A stretch of 64,000 nt of DNA, taken from positions 1 through 64,000 of the forward strand of contig NZ_QRMP01000005.1 in assembly GCF_003473295.1 (NCBI RefSeq). The letters run 5' to 3'. The notes beneath the pieces were generated by a model. It did no database searches, was not told the DNA's origin, and worked only from the letters and a program-made list of their open reading frames with translations. Positions 1 through 7,873 of this stretch are shown here, in pieces. Source of the stretch: Parabacteroides sp. AM08-6. Its GTDB lineage: Bacteria > Bacteroidota > Bacteroidia > Bacteroidales > Tannerellaceae. Both the position numbers and the translations under genes were made by a program. The number at the start of each line of letters is the position of its first letter. The stretch's first letter is position 1.

Positions 1-305
1 GAAGGGGCTTTTGATTTTTATTCCTAATGCGTTTGCCCTGTCGGTTGCTTTTCATTTTTGCAAAGTAGTAAATTGAAAAAAGGATGTAATGAACTTTTTT
101 GTCGGATATAATAGGTTTTTGTGGAATGAACGGTTAAAACAGTTTGTTTGAATGAATTTATGCTTACATTTGCGGGTATAACAAATTCGTTTACCATGGA
201 GAGGAGGATGATGTTTTTAGCAACAAGCTTGCTTTTATTGCTATTCCTATCGCTGTAGGAGCTTCACAATCGGATTTAGATCTCTCTTTTTGATTGATAA
301 GAATA
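1..305. other. Leader region before mtnA, no convincing gene
   Basis: I see no supported coding region here. The first 140 bases are AT-rich and may hold the end of a transcription unit that lies outside the window. A promoter-like pair is at 143-172. Between it and mtnA are only very short open frames (for example an ATG at 195 that stops after about 20 codons), which I do not call as genes. Confidence 0.5.
143..172 (+). promoter_or_regulatory. Bacteroidetes-type promoter for mtnA
   Basis: TTTG at 143-146 and TACATTTG at 165-172 are separated by 18 bases, which fits the -33/-7 consensus of Bacteroidetes housekeeping promoters. Transcription would start near 179, giving a leader of about 125 bases before the mtnA ATG at 306. 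Confidence 0.55.
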
Positions 306-1358
306 ATGAACAATATAATTACAGATTTAAAAACAGTCCGTTTGAGTCCGGATACGAATGCGGTCGTCATTCTCGACCAGACCCGGTTGCCGGGAAAGGA
401 AGAATATGTTTCTCTTTTTACTGCCGAAGAGATTTGGGAAGCTATATATAAATTAAAGGTACGCGGGGCGCCCGCCATCGGTATCGCTGCCGCTTATGGT
501 ATTTATGTCTGTAGCAAACAGATTCAGGCGGAAACCTACGATACGTTTTATCGGGAATTTGACAGGGTTAAGCAATATTTGGCCGGAGCACGTCCTACTG
601 CGGTCAATTTGACCGCGGCATTGAACCGGATGGAAGATGTTGTCTGTGCTAACAGGGAAAAGTCACTTTCGGAAATTATCCGCTTGTTGCACGATGAGGC
701 AAATGCTATCTGGAAAGAAGATGCGGTTGCCTGCCGTCAGATAGGTGAGAATTGTTTAACTCTTTTGCAGCCGGGAATGGGCATTTTGACGCATTGCAAC
801 GCCGGACACCTGGCTGTTTCCGAATATGGGACGGCGCTGGCTCCTGTTTATTTGGGGGAAGAACGGGGATATAAATTTAAGGTATTTGCCGATGAAACAC
901 GTCCGTTGTTGCAAGGTGCCCGTCTGACAGCTTATGAATTGTGTAAAGCAGGAGTCGATGTTACGCTGATTTGCGACAATATGGCATCGGCCGTGATGAA
1001 GAAAGGCTGGGTGCAGGCCGTTGTGGTAGGATGTGATCGCGTGGCGGCCAACGGGGATGTAGCCAATAAAATCGGAACCTCCGGTGTAGCTGTTTTGGCC
1101 CGTCATTATGGTATTCCTTTTTATGTATTGGGTCCCACCTCTACCATCGACTGCCAATGTTCGGATGGTGACGCCATAGAAATAGAAGAACGCAGTCCGG
1201 ATGAAATTACCGAGATGTGGTATGCCCGGCGAATGGCTCCCGAAGGAATAAAAGCCTATAATCCGGCTTTCGATGTGACTTCGCATGAGCTTGTCACAGC
1301 TATTATTACGGAGAGAGGAATTTTTTATCCTCCCTTTCACTTTACAGCGGAAAGTTGA
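306..1358 (+). CDS. mtnA: S-methyl-5-thioribose-1-phosphate isomerase
   Basis: MtnA converts methylthioribose-1-phosphate to methylthioribulose-1-phosphate in cytoplasmic methionine salvage. The 350-aa product has the family length, the RGAPAIG motif near residue 55, the LTHCNAG motif with the expected catalytic Cys at residue 164, and [10 protein letters not shown] with the catalytic Asp at residue 244. These match the Cys/Asp pair known in Bacillus MtnA. An upstream in-frame TTG at 294 is possible, but the ATG at 306 is the more likely start. No other salvage gene is adjacent, so it appears monocistronic. eIF2B-like paralogues share the fold, but the motifs here are those of MtnA. Confidence 0.93.
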   Translation: MNNIITDLKTVRLSPDTNAVVILDQTRLPGKEEYVSLFTAEEIWEAIYKLKVRGAPAIGIAAAYGIYVCSKQIQAETYDTFYREFDRVKQYLAGARPTAVNLTAALNRMEDVVCANREKSLSEIIRLLHDEANAIWKEDAVACRQIGENCLTLLQPGMGILTHCNAGHLAVSEYGTALAPVYLGEERGYKFKVFADETRPLLQGARLTAYELCKAGVDVTLICDNMASAVMKKGWVQAVVVGCDRVAANGDVANKIGTSGVAVLARHYGIPFYVLGPTSTIDCQCSDGDAIEIEERSPDEITEMWYARRMAPEGIKAYNPAFDVTSHELVTAIITERGIFYPPFHFTAES

Positions 1359-1400
1359 GTAATTTGTTGGTCCTCCATTAAAAAAATATTCCCCGAAAGT

Positions 1401-1431
1401 TTTGCCAATATCAAAACAATCAGTAATTTTG
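1401..1431 (+). promoter_or_regulatory. Promoter for rpsU
   Basis: TTTG at 1401-1404 and TAATTTTG at 1424-1431 are spaced by 19 bases, a full match to the Bacteroidetes consensus. The start site would be near 1438, about 43 bases before rpsU. It probably also serves xerC and hpf. Confidence 0.7.
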
Positions 1432-1480
1432 CTGCCCAATTTGTGGATATAGTAATTAAACAATATAATAAAATTAAATT

Positions 1481-1672
1481 ATGATCGTAGTTCCATTAAA
1501 AGAAGGCGAAAACATTGAAAAAGCGCTGAAAAAATTTAAAAGAAAGTTTGAAAAGACAGGTATCGTAAAAGAATTGAGAAGTCGTCAGGCTTTTGAAAAA
1601 CCGTCTATAACAAAGAGAAAACAGACTATGCGTGCTGTTTACGTTCAGCAATTGCAGCAGATAGAAGAATAA
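1481..1672 (+). CDS. rpsU: 30S ribosomal protein S21
   Basis: S21 is a small basic protein of the 30S subunit platform involved in initiation. The 63-aa product begins MIVVPLKEGENIEKALK and has the typical Lys/Arg-rich helix (FKRKFEKTGIVKELR) and a basic RKQTMRA segment. Length and pattern fit bacterial S21. It leads the rpsU-xerC-hpf cluster typical of Bacteroidales, with its own promoter at 1401-1431. Confidence 0.96.
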   Translation: MIVVPLKEGENIEKALKKFKRKFEKTGIVKELRSRQAFEKPSITKRKQTMRAVYVQQLQQIEE

Positions 1673-1748
1673 AAATACAAATTCTGTCTACCGGGCTTGT
1701 TTTATTGGATTCTTATTCCTATTTTCGTTGCATAAAAGTTGATGCAGC

Positions 1749-2651
1749 GTGAGTATGTTGATAGATTCGTTTTTAGAATATCTTCGGTATGAGAGGAACT
1801 ATTCCGATTATACGGTCTGTGCTTATTCGAAAGATTTGAGCCAGTTTGAAGATTTTGTGAAAGAACGGAAGGAAGGCATATTTATTCCGGCTGAAATAGA
1901 TACGGACATTGTGCGAAGTTGGATTGTGTCCCTGTTGGATGCTAAGGTTTCGCCGGTATCGGTCAATCGGAAATTAAGTTCTTTGAAATCTTTTTTTAAA
2001 TTCCTTGTAAAGCAGGGACTCGTTCCTGTAAACCCATTACGGTTTGTAACCGGGCCGAAAACAAAAAAGCCGTTGCCTTATTTTGTAAAAGATAAGGATA
2101 TGGAAGGTTTGTTGGACGGGGACGGGTTTGATGAGGATTTTGAAGGTGTGAGGAATCGTTTGATACTTGAAGTGCTTTATGACACAGGTATGCGGCGTTC
2201 GGAGTTGATAGGATTGCGAGATGCGGATATTGATTACGAGGCTATGCAGATGAAAGTGACAGGTAAGCGCAATAAGCAGCGGTTGATTCCTTTTGCGGAA
2301 AGATTAAAAAACTTGATGCTTGCATACACTGAAGTCCGAAATCGTGAAGTCGGTGCAGGAAGCGGGTGGTTCTTTGTCAGGCAAAACGGAGAACAGATGT
2401 CGGTAGGCATTCTTTATACGGTAGTAAAGAAGAAATTGTCGGATATTCCCACATTGGCAAAATGCAGCCCTCACGTATTAAGGCATTCGTTTGCGACAAG
2501 TATGTTGAATAACGGGGCGGAGTTGAACGCTGTGAAAGAATTACTCGGACATAGCAGTCTGGCTTCAACCAGTATTTACACACATACGACCTTTGAGGAA
2601 TTAAAAAAAGTGTATCATGCTCATCCTAGAGCACAAAAAGAAGGAGGTTAA
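1749..2651 (+). CDS. xerC: Tyrosine recombinase, XerC/XerD type
   Basis: This is a site-specific tyrosine recombinase, probably the housekeeping enzyme that resolves chromosome dimers at dif. The 300-aa product has an N-terminal SAM-like core-binding domain (about residues 4-90) and a C-terminal catalytic domain. The full catalytic set is visible: Arg149 in TGMRRSE, Lys173, His242 and Arg245 in PHVLRH, His268 in LLGHSS and Tyr277 in IYTH. The start is GTG at 1749, or ATG at 1755. It ends 2 bases before hpf, so the two are co-transcribed. The setting among ribosome genes and the absence of attachment sites argue against a mobile-element integrase. Confidence 0.9.
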   Translation: MSMLIDSFLEYLRYERNYSDYTVCAYSKDLSQFEDFVKERKEGIFIPAEIDTDIVRSWIVSLLDAKVSPVSVNRKLSSLKSFFKFLVKQGLVPVNPLRFVTGPKTKKPLPYFVKDKDMEGLLDGDGFDEDFEGVRNRLILEVLYDTGMRRSELIGLRDADIDYEAMQMKVTGKRNKQRLIPFAERLKNLMLAYTEVRNREVGAGSGWFFVRQNGEQMSVGILYTVVKKKLSDIPTLAKCSPHVLRHSFATSMLNNGAELNAVKELLGHSSLASTSIYTHTTFEELKKVYHAHPRAQKEGG

Positions 2652-2653
2652 TT

Positions 2654-2953
2654 ATGGACATTAGAATTCAAGCAATCCATTTTGATGCAACAGCACAGTT
2701 AGAAGCATTCGTTCAAAAGAAAGTATCTAAGTTGGAGCAATATTTCGATGGAATTTTAACGGCAGAGGTATCGTTGAAGGTGATTAAACCGGAAACTGCA
2801 AAAAATAAAGAAGCCAGTATTCGTTTGTTGATAAAAAATGGTGACTGTTTTGCCGCAAAGGTGAATGATACGTTTGAAGAGGCAGTGGATGACTGTGTAG
2901 AAGCTCTGGAAAAACAATTAATTAAATTCAAGGAAAAAATCAGAGCCAAATAA
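2654..2953 (+). CDS. hpf: Ribosome hibernation promoting factor (short HPF/RaiA)
   Basis: HPF/RaiA proteins bind the decoding region of the 30S subunit and inactivate or dimerise ribosomes in stationary phase. The 99-aa product has the beta-alpha-beta-beta-beta-alpha pattern: an opening MDIRIQAIHFDAT strand, the helix with KKVSKLEQYFDG, and a basic C-terminal helix ending KEKIRAK. It is the short form without the C-terminal dimerisation domain. It lies 2 bases after xerC and is closed by the hairpin at 3001-3038. Confidence 0.92.
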   Translation: MDIRIQAIHFDATAQLEAFVQKKVSKLEQYFDGILTAEVSLKVIKPETAKNKEASIRLLIKNGDCFAAKVNDTFEEAVDDCVEALEKQLIKFKEKIRAK

Positions 2954-2970
2954 AAAAAACGGTAGATAAA

Positions 2971-3001
2971 TTTGGTATGTAAGAAATAATGCCTAAATTT
3001 G
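2971..3001 (+). promoter_or_regulatory. Promoter for the tRNA-tuf operon
   Basis: TTTG at 2971-2974 and TAAATTTG at 2994-3001 are spaced by exactly 19 bases. The predicted start, near 3008, falls inside the left arm of the hpf terminator, so transcripts starting here would lack most of that arm and escape termination. Confidence 0.65.
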
Positions 3002-3038
3002 CAGCCGTTTCGCCTTGGTGACGAAACGGCTGCTTTTT
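3001..3038 (+). terminator. Intrinsic terminator after hpf
   Basis: A perfect 12-bp stem (GCAGCCGTTTCG at 3001-3012 with its complement at 3022-3033) closes a 9-base loop and is followed by five T residues. It ends the rpsU-xerC-hpf transcript. Confidence 0.85.
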
Positions 3039-3049
3039 AGAGTAGATAT

Positions 3050-3123
3050 GCCTCTTTAGCTCAGTTGGCCAGAGCACGTGATTTGTAATCTCGGGGTCGT
3101 TGGTTCGAATCCGACAAGAGGCT
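3050..3123 (+). tRNA. tRNA-Thr (anticodon TGT)
   Basis: The acceptor arms GCCTCTT and AAGAGGC pair, the D-arm box TAGCTCAGTTGG and T-arm GGTTCGAATCC are present, and the anticodon loop reads TTTGTAA. The CCA end is not encoded. Confidence 0.95.
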
Positions 3124-3163
3124 CAAGGATGGGCAGAGGTCAATCCGATTTGAAATGAAATAT

Positions 3164-3246
3164 GGGCAGTTACCAGAGTGGCCAAATGGGGCTGACTGTA
3201 ACTCAGCTGGCTTTCGCCTTCGGTGGTTCGAATCCATCACTGCCCA
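3164..3246 (+). tRNA. tRNA-Tyr (anticodon GTA)
   Basis: This is a class II tRNA with a long variable arm (GCTGGCTTTCGCCTTCGG region). The acceptor arms are GGGCAGT and ACTGCCC, the anticodon loop reads CTGTAAC and the T-arm is GGTTCGAATCC. The CCA end is not encoded. Confidence 0.95.
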
Positions 3247-3288
3247 CGAAAATGAAGCAATACATGGCAAATTGGTTCATTTGAAATT

Positions 3289-3361
3289 GCGGAAGTAGCT
3301 CAGTCGATAGAGCATTAGCCTTCCAAGCTGAGGGTCGCGGGTTTGAGCCCCGTCTTCCGCT
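3289..3361 (+). tRNA. tRNA-Gly (anticodon TCC)
   Basis: The acceptor arms GCGGAAG and CTTCCGC pair. The D-arm reads TAGCTCAGTCGATAGAGC, the anticodon loop reads CTTCCAA and the T-loop reads TTTGAGC. The CCA end is not encoded. Confidence 0.94.
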
Positions 3362-3369
3362 CTATTATT

Positions 3370-3441
<72 letters not shown>

Positions 3442-3493
3442 CAAGATGATATTTTAGAACATGATCATTAATCAAATAAAGAACAATTAAGTT

Positions 3494-4681
3494 ATGGCAA
3501 AAGAGAAATTTGACAGATCGAAACCACATGTTAACATTGGTACGATTGGTCACGTAGACCACGGTAAAACTACTTTGACAGCTGCTATTACAACAGTATT
3601 GGCAAAGAGAGGTCTTTCAGAATTGCGTTCATTCGACTCTATCGATAACGCTCCTGAAGAAAAAGAAAGAGGTATCACTATCAACACTTCTCATGTTGAG
3701 TATCAGACTGCAAATCGTCACTATGCTCACGTAGACTGTCCGGGTCACGCCGACTACGTAAAGAACATGGTAACTGGTGCTGCTCAGATGGACGGTGCTA
3801 TCATCGTAGTTGCTGCTACTGATGGTCCTATGCCTCAGACTCGTGAGCACATCTTGTTGGCTCGTCAGGTAAATGTTCCGAGATTGGTTGTTTTTATGAA
3901 CAAATGTGACATGGTAGACGACGAAGAAATGTTGGAACTGGTAGAAATGGAAATGAGAGAATTGCTTTCTTTCTATGATTTCGATGGCGACAACACACCG
4001 ATTATCCGTGGTTCTGCTCTGGGTGCTTTGAACGGCGACGCTAAATGGGAAGAAAAAGTAATGGAATTGATGGAAGCTTGTGATACATGGATTCCGCTGC
4101 CTCCGCGTGAGGTTGACAAACCTTTCTTGATGCCGGTTGAAGACGTGTTCTCTATCACAGGTCGCGGTACTGTAGCTACAGGTCGTATCGAAACTGGTAT
4201 CATCCATGTAGGTGATGAAGTTCAGATTATCGGTTTAGGTGCAGAAGGTAAGAAATCTGTTGTAACAGGTGTTGAAATGTTCCGTAAGCTTTTGGACGAA
4301 GGTCAGGCTGGTGATAACGTTGGTTTGTTGTTGCGTGGTATCGACAAAAACGAAATCAAACGTGGTATGGTAATTTGCCATCCGGGACAGGTTAAACCTC
4401 ACTCTCATTTCAAGGCTGAAGTTTATATCTTGAAAAAAGAAGAAGGTGGTCGTCACACTCCGTTCCACAACAAATACCGTCCTCAGTTCTATATCCGTAC
4501 ATTGGACGTAACAGGTGAAATCACTCTCCCGGAAGGAACTGAAATGGTAATGCCTGGTGATAACGTAACAATCGACGTTGAACTGATTTACCCGGTAGCT
4601 TGTAGCGTAGGTCTTCGTTTCGCTATCCGTGAAGGTGGACGTACAGTAGGTGCTGGTCAGATTACAGAATTAGAAAACTAA
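3494..4681 (+). CDS. tuf: Elongation factor Tu
   Basis: EF-Tu delivers aminoacyl-tRNA to the ribosome with GTP. The 395-aa product has the P-loop GHVDHGKTT near residue 20, the DCPGHADY switch II motif near residue 80 and NKCDMVD for guanine recognition, followed by the two beta-barrel domains ending in the [10 protein letters not shown] signature. It sits in one transcription unit with the preceding tRNAs and is followed by a strong hairpin at 4696-4726 before tRNA-Trp. Codon use is visibly biased (GGT, CGT, GAC) as expected for a highly expressed gene. Confidence 0.98.
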   Translation: MAKEKFDRSKPHVNIGTIGHVDHGKTTLTAAITTVLAKRGLSELRSFDSIDNAPEEKERGITINTSHVEYQTANRHYAHVDCPGHADYVKNMVTGAAQMDGAIIVVAATDGPMPQTREHILLARQVNVPRLVVFMNKCDMVDDEEMLELVEMEMRELLSFYDFDGDNTPIIRGSALGALNGDAKWEEKVMELMEACDTWIPLPPREVDKPFLMPVEDVFSITGRGTVATGRIETGIIHVGDEVQIIGLGAEGKKSVVTGVEMFRKLLDEGQAGDNVGLLLRGIDKNEIKRGMVICHPGQVKPHSHFKAEVYILKKEEGGRHTPFHNKYRPQFYIRTLDVTGEITLPEGTEMVMPGDNVTIDVELIYPVACSVGLRFAIREGGRTVGAGQITELEN

Positions 4682-4695
4682 TTCGAAATACAAAC

Positions 4696-4726
4696 ATAGC
4701 CAGTCTTTTATAGGACTGGCTATTTT
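4696..4726 (+). terminator. Terminator after tuf
   Basis: ATAGCCAGTC (4696-4705) pairs perfectly with 4714-4723 and is followed by T residues. It stands directly before tRNA-Trp, so it may be partial and let some transcription continue into tRNA-Trp and secE. Confidence 0.7.
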
Positions 4727-4799
4727 ACGGAACTAGCTCAGTTGGTAGAGCACTGGTCTCCAAAACCAGGTGTCGGGAGTTCGAGCCTCTCGTTCCGTG
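4727..4799 (+). tRNA. tRNA-Trp (anticodon CCA)
   Basis: The acceptor arms ACGGAAC and GTTCCGT pair, the anticodon loop reads CTCCAAA and the T-arm is GGGAGTTCGAGCCTCT. It lies 21 bases before secE, the usual Bacteroidales tuf-tRNA(Trp)-secE order. The CCA end is not encoded. Confidence 0.95.
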
Positions 4800-4820
4800 C
4801 TAAAAAAATCTATAGATTCG

Positions 4821-5015
4821 ATGAAAAAGATAATTGCTTATATTAAGGAATCTTATAACGAACTTGTTTATAAAGTTTCTTGGCCTACTAGAACAGAGCT
4901 TTCCAATAGTGCTGTGGTTGTTATGTTTGCTTCCCTTATAATCGCAGCATTGATTTTTGTTATTGACTTAGGCTTTGAAGGTGTGATGCGTTTCTTCTAC
5001 GAGAAAGTCTTTTAA
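4821..5015 (+). CDS. secE: Preprotein translocase subunit SecE
   Basis: SecE clamps the SecYEG channel in the inner membrane. The 64-aa product has the conserved amphipathic segment ELVYKVSWPTRTEL followed by one transmembrane helix (about residues 33-53), the single-helix form found in most bacteria. The ATG at 4821 is preferred; the open frame runs back into tRNA-Trp, which cannot be coding. It is followed 12 bases later by nusG. Confidence 0.94.
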   Translation: MKKIIAYIKESYNELVYKVSWPTRTELSNSAVVVMFASLIIAALIFVIDLGFEGVMRFFYEKVF

Positions 5016-5027
5016 TCAGTTTAGAGT

Positions 5028-5570
5028 ATGTCTGATATTCAAAAGAAATTTTATGTTCTACGCGCCATCAGTGGCAAGGAGAATAAGGTCAGAGAGTATC
5101 TCGAGGCTGAGCTGAAGAATACGGACTTGGGTGAGTATGTCAACCAGGTACTGATTCCTACAGAGAAGACTTTCACGGTACGTAATGGTAAGAAGGTGAT
5201 GAAAGAAAGAGCTTACTTGCCGGGTTACGTATTAGTGGAGGCTGCATTGGTCGGAGAAGTCGCTCATCGATTAAGAAACATTCCTAACGTAATCGGATTT
5301 TTAGGCGGTTCGGATAATCCCGTACCTTTGCGTCCGGCAGAAGTTAGTCGTATCTTAGGTACGGTTGACGAACTGCAAGAGCAGCAAGAAGACCTGGATA
5401 TCCAGTTTTATGTTGGTGAGAATGTGAAAATCACTTTTGGACCGTTCAGCGGTTTCACGGGTGTAATCGAAGAGGTCAACGCCGAGAAAAAGAAACTCAA
5501 AGTGATGGTAAAGGTCTTCGGACGTAAAACACCGCTTGAGTTGGGTTATATGCAAGTAGAGAAAGAATAG
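5028..5570 (+). CDS. nusG: Transcription termination/antitermination factor NusG
   Basis: NusG binds the RNA polymerase clamp helices and links it to Rho and the ribosome. The 180-aa product has the NGN domain (opening with FYVLRAISGKENKVREYLE and containing LPGYVLVEA) and a C-terminal KOW domain (GENVKITFGPFSGFTGVIEEVN). It has the canonical place between secE and rplK. A UpxY-type specialised paralogue is unlikely in this position. Confidence 0.96.
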   Translation: MSDIQKKFYVLRAISGKENKVREYLEAELKNTDLGEYVNQVLIPTEKTFTVRNGKKVMKERAYLPGYVLVEAALVGEVAHRLRNIPNVIGFLGGSDNPVPLRPAEVSRILGTVDELQEQQEDLDIQFYVGENVKITFGPFSGFTGVIEEVNAEKKKLKVMVKVFGRKTPLELGYMQVEKE

Positions 5571-5638
5571 TGCTCTTGTTACGAAAAGTACTGTCTTTCT
5601 TGTTATCGATGTTATATATCTAAAAAAATTTAGAAACA

Positions 5639-6082
5639 ATGGCTAAAGAAGTTGCTGGACAAATCAAATTGCAGATTAAAGGAGGAGCAGCAAACCCTTC
5701 TCCCCCAGTAGGACCTGCTTTAGGTTCTAAGGGTATTAATATTATGGAGTTTTGCAAGCAATTTAATGCCAAGACCCAAGACAAGGCCGGTAAGGTATTA
5801 CCTGTTGTAATTACTTACTATGCCGATAAGTCTTTCGACTTTGTTGTAAAAACTCCTCCTGTTGCTATCCAGTTATTGGAAGCTACTAAACAAAAAGGTG
5901 GATCTGCTGAACCGAATCGTAAGAAGATTGCAGAAATCTCTTGGGAGCAGGTTAAAACTATAGCAGAAGACAAACTAGTCGACTTGAACTGCTTTACTGT
6001 TGAGTCTGCCATGAAAATGGTTGCCGGAACAGCTAGAAGTATGGGTATCACTGTTAAAGGGACATTCCCGGGTAATAATTAA
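5639..6082 (+). CDS. rplK: 50S ribosomal protein L11
   Basis: L11 is part of the GTPase-associated centre on 23S rRNA. The 147-aa product has the Pro-rich N-terminal motif [20 protein letters not shown] and the C-terminal RNA-binding domain ending [10 protein letters not shown]. It is 68 bases after nusG and 15 bases before rplA. Confidence 0.97.
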   Translation: MAKEVAGQIKLQIKGGAANPSPPVGPALGSKGINIMEFCKQFNAKTQDKAGKVLPVVITYYADKSFDFVVKTPPVAIQLLEATKQKGGSAEPNRKKIAEISWEQVKTIAEDKLVDLNCFTVESAMKMVAGTARSMGITVKGTFPGNN

Positions 6083-6097
6083 TAAACTTCAATTGAG

Positions 6098-6796
6098 ATG
6101 AGTAAACTTACAAAAAATCAAAAGTTGGCTTTGGGCAAGATTGAAGCTGGGAAAGCATATACATTAAAAGAAGCTTCAGCTTTAGTAAAGGAAATTACTA
6201 CTACTAAGTTTGATGCATCTGTAGATGTGGATGTCCGTTTAGGTGTTGACCCCCGTAAAGCTAATCAAATGGTAAGAGGCGTGGTTTCATTGCCTCACGG
6301 AACAGGTAAGCAAGTTAGGGTTCTCGCATTATGTACACCTGACAAGGAAGCTGAAGCTACTGCTGCTGGAGCTGACTATGTTGGATTGGATGAGTATATT
6401 GATAAGATTAAAGGCGGTTGGACTGATATTGACGTAATTATCACAATGCCTTCTATCATGGGTAAAATCGGTGCTCTGGGTCGTGTTTTAGGTCCGCGTG
6501 GCTTAATGCCTAACCCAAAGAGTGGTACGGTTACCAATGAAATAGGTAATGCTGTAAAAGAAGTTAAGCAAGGTAAAATCGACTTTAAGGTAGACAAATC
6601 CGGTATTGTTCACACATCAATCGGCAAGGTTTCTTTCAATGCCGAACAGATTCGCGACAATGCCAAGGAATTTATTTCAACTCTTCTGAAGTTGAAACCG
6701 TCTGCAGCTAAAGGTACATATATAAAGAGCATTTATCTTTCAAGTACAATGAGCGCGGGTATTAAAATTGACCCCAAATCAGTTGAAGAAAACTAA
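6098..6796 (+). CDS. rplA: 50S ribosomal protein L1
   Basis: L1 forms the mobile stalk at the ribosomal E site and in many bacteria represses its own operon. The 232-aa product has the family length and the signature [18 protein letters not shown] around residue 130. I see no obvious L1-binding mimic in the short intergenic space before rplK. Confidence 0.97.
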   Translation: MSKLTKNQKLALGKIEAGKAYTLKEASALVKEITTTKFDASVDVDVRLGVDPRKANQMVRGVVSLPHGTGKQVRVLALCTPDKEAEATAAGADYVGLDEYIDKIKGGWTDIDVIITMPSIMGKIGALGRVLGPRGLMPNPKSGTVTNEIGNAVKEVKQGKIDFKVDKSGIVHTSIGKVSFNAEQIRDNAKEFISTLLKLKPSAAKGTYIKSIYLSSTMSAGIKIDPKSVEEN

Positions 6797-6812
6797 TTAA
6801 AATTATTGGACA

Positions 6813-7343
6813 ATGAAAAAGGAAGATAAAAGCGTAATTATAGGTCAACTGACAGAAATCGTTAAGGAATATCCTAACTTTTATTTGACTGATATCGAAG
6901 CATTGGATGCTGAGAAAACCAGCAAATTGAGACGGGAGTGTTTCAAACAGGAAATTAAGTTGGTTGTTGTAAAGAATAACTTGCTTAAGAAAGCATTGGA
7001 AAATGTGGAAGGTGATTTTTCTCCTCTGCATGTGGCAATGAAAGGTAATACAGCTGTGATGTTCTCACAGACTGCTAATGCTCCTGCTCGTCTGATTAAA
7101 GAATTTACCAAGGATGCTAAGAAGGATGTTGTAGCAAAACCTCAGTTGAAAGCTGCCTATGTACAGGAAAGCTTCTATGTAGGTGCTGAAAACCTCGAAG
7201 CATTGGTAAATATCAAGAGCAAAAACGAACTTATCGGGGATGTTATCATGTTGTTGCAATCTCCGGCGAAGAACGTTATCTCTGCTCTTCAGTCTTCAGG
7301 ACAAACTATCCATGGTCTGTTGAAGACTTTGGAAGAAAGATAA
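6813..7343 (+). CDS. rplJ: 50S ribosomal protein L10
   Basis: L10 anchors the L7/L12 dimers to the ribosomal stalk base. The 176-aa product has the N-terminal rRNA-binding domain (RRECFKQEIKLVVVKNNLL and the NTAVMFS segment) and the C-terminal helix ending HGLLKTLEER that carries L12. It is 16 bases after rplA and 45 bases before rplL. Confidence 0.96.
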   Translation: MKKEDKSVIIGQLTEIVKEYPNFYLTDIEALDAEKTSKLRRECFKQEIKLVVVKNNLLKKALENVEGDFSPLHVAMKGNTAVMFSQTANAPARLIKEFTKDAKKDVVAKPQLKAAYVQESFYVGAENLEALVNIKSKNELIGDVIMLLQSPAKNVISALQSSGQTIHGLLKTLEER

Positions 7344-7388
7344 TTTTTTTAATTTACACAGATAAACAAACATTTAAATCATACAAAA

Positions 7389-7766
7389 ATGGCAGATTTG
7401 AAAGCTTTTGCAGAACAATTAGTAAACCTGACCGTAAAAGAAGTTAGCGAATTGGCTACAATCCTGAAAGAAGAATATGGTATTGAACCTGCTGCTGCAG
7501 CTGTTGCTGTTGCTGGTCCTGCTGCTGGTGGCGCTGCCGCTGCTGCAGAAGAAAAAACTTCTTTTGATGTAGTATTGAAAGCAGCTGGTGCAAACAAACT
7601 GGCTATCGTTAAGTTAGTAAAAGAATTAACTGGTCTTGGCTTGAAAGAAGCAAAAGATTTAGTTGACGGTGCTCCTAGCAACGTTAAAGAAGGAATCGCT
7701 AAAGCTGACGCTGAAGCATTGAAGAAACAGTTGGAAGAAGCTGGAGCTGAAGTTGAGCTTAAATAG
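7389..7766 (+). CDS. rplL: 50S ribosomal protein L7/L12
   Basis: L7/L12 recruits translational GTPases. The 125-aa product has the N-terminal dimerisation helices, an Ala/Gly-rich hinge (about residues 36-53) and the C-terminal domain with [20 protein letters not shown] and the [11 protein letters not shown] loop. A hairpin with a T-run follows at 7795-7833. Confidence 0.97.
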   Translation: MADLKAFAEQLVNLTVKEVSELATILKEEYGIEPAAAAVAVAGPAAGGAAAAAEEKTSFDVVLKAAGANKLAIVKLVKELTGLGLKEAKDLVDGAPSNVKEGIAKADAEALKKQLEEAGAEVELK

Positions 7767-7794
7767 TATTTATAACCTGGTAATCAGGTGATTT

Positions 7795-7833
7795 GGTTAA
7801 GAGTCTCCCTCAAAGGAGATTCTTAACCTTTTT
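7795..7833 (+). terminator. Terminator/attenuator between rplL and rpoB
   Basis: A 14-bp stem with one G-T pair (7795-7808 with 7815-7828) closes a 6-base loop and is followed by TTTTT. Since rpoB starts only 40 bases later and no clear promoter lies between, it most likely acts as a partial terminator that lowers rpoBC expression relative to rplJL, as is known for the equivalent position in E. coli. Confidence 0.75.
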
Positions 7834-7873
7834 GTGTCTATAATTTCAATAAGTTCAATAAATTCCTTACTAG

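Noticed and set aside
191..305. Short reading frames before mtnA
   Set aside because: The frames are about 20-35 codons, without a recognisable product and overlapping the predicted leader; no support for a gene.
1749..2651. Phage or conjugative-element integrase
   Set aside because: Location in the rpsU-hpf cluster and lack of attachment sites or mobile genes point to the housekeeping Xer recombinase. The tRNA genes nearby are intact and show no duplicated 3' ends.
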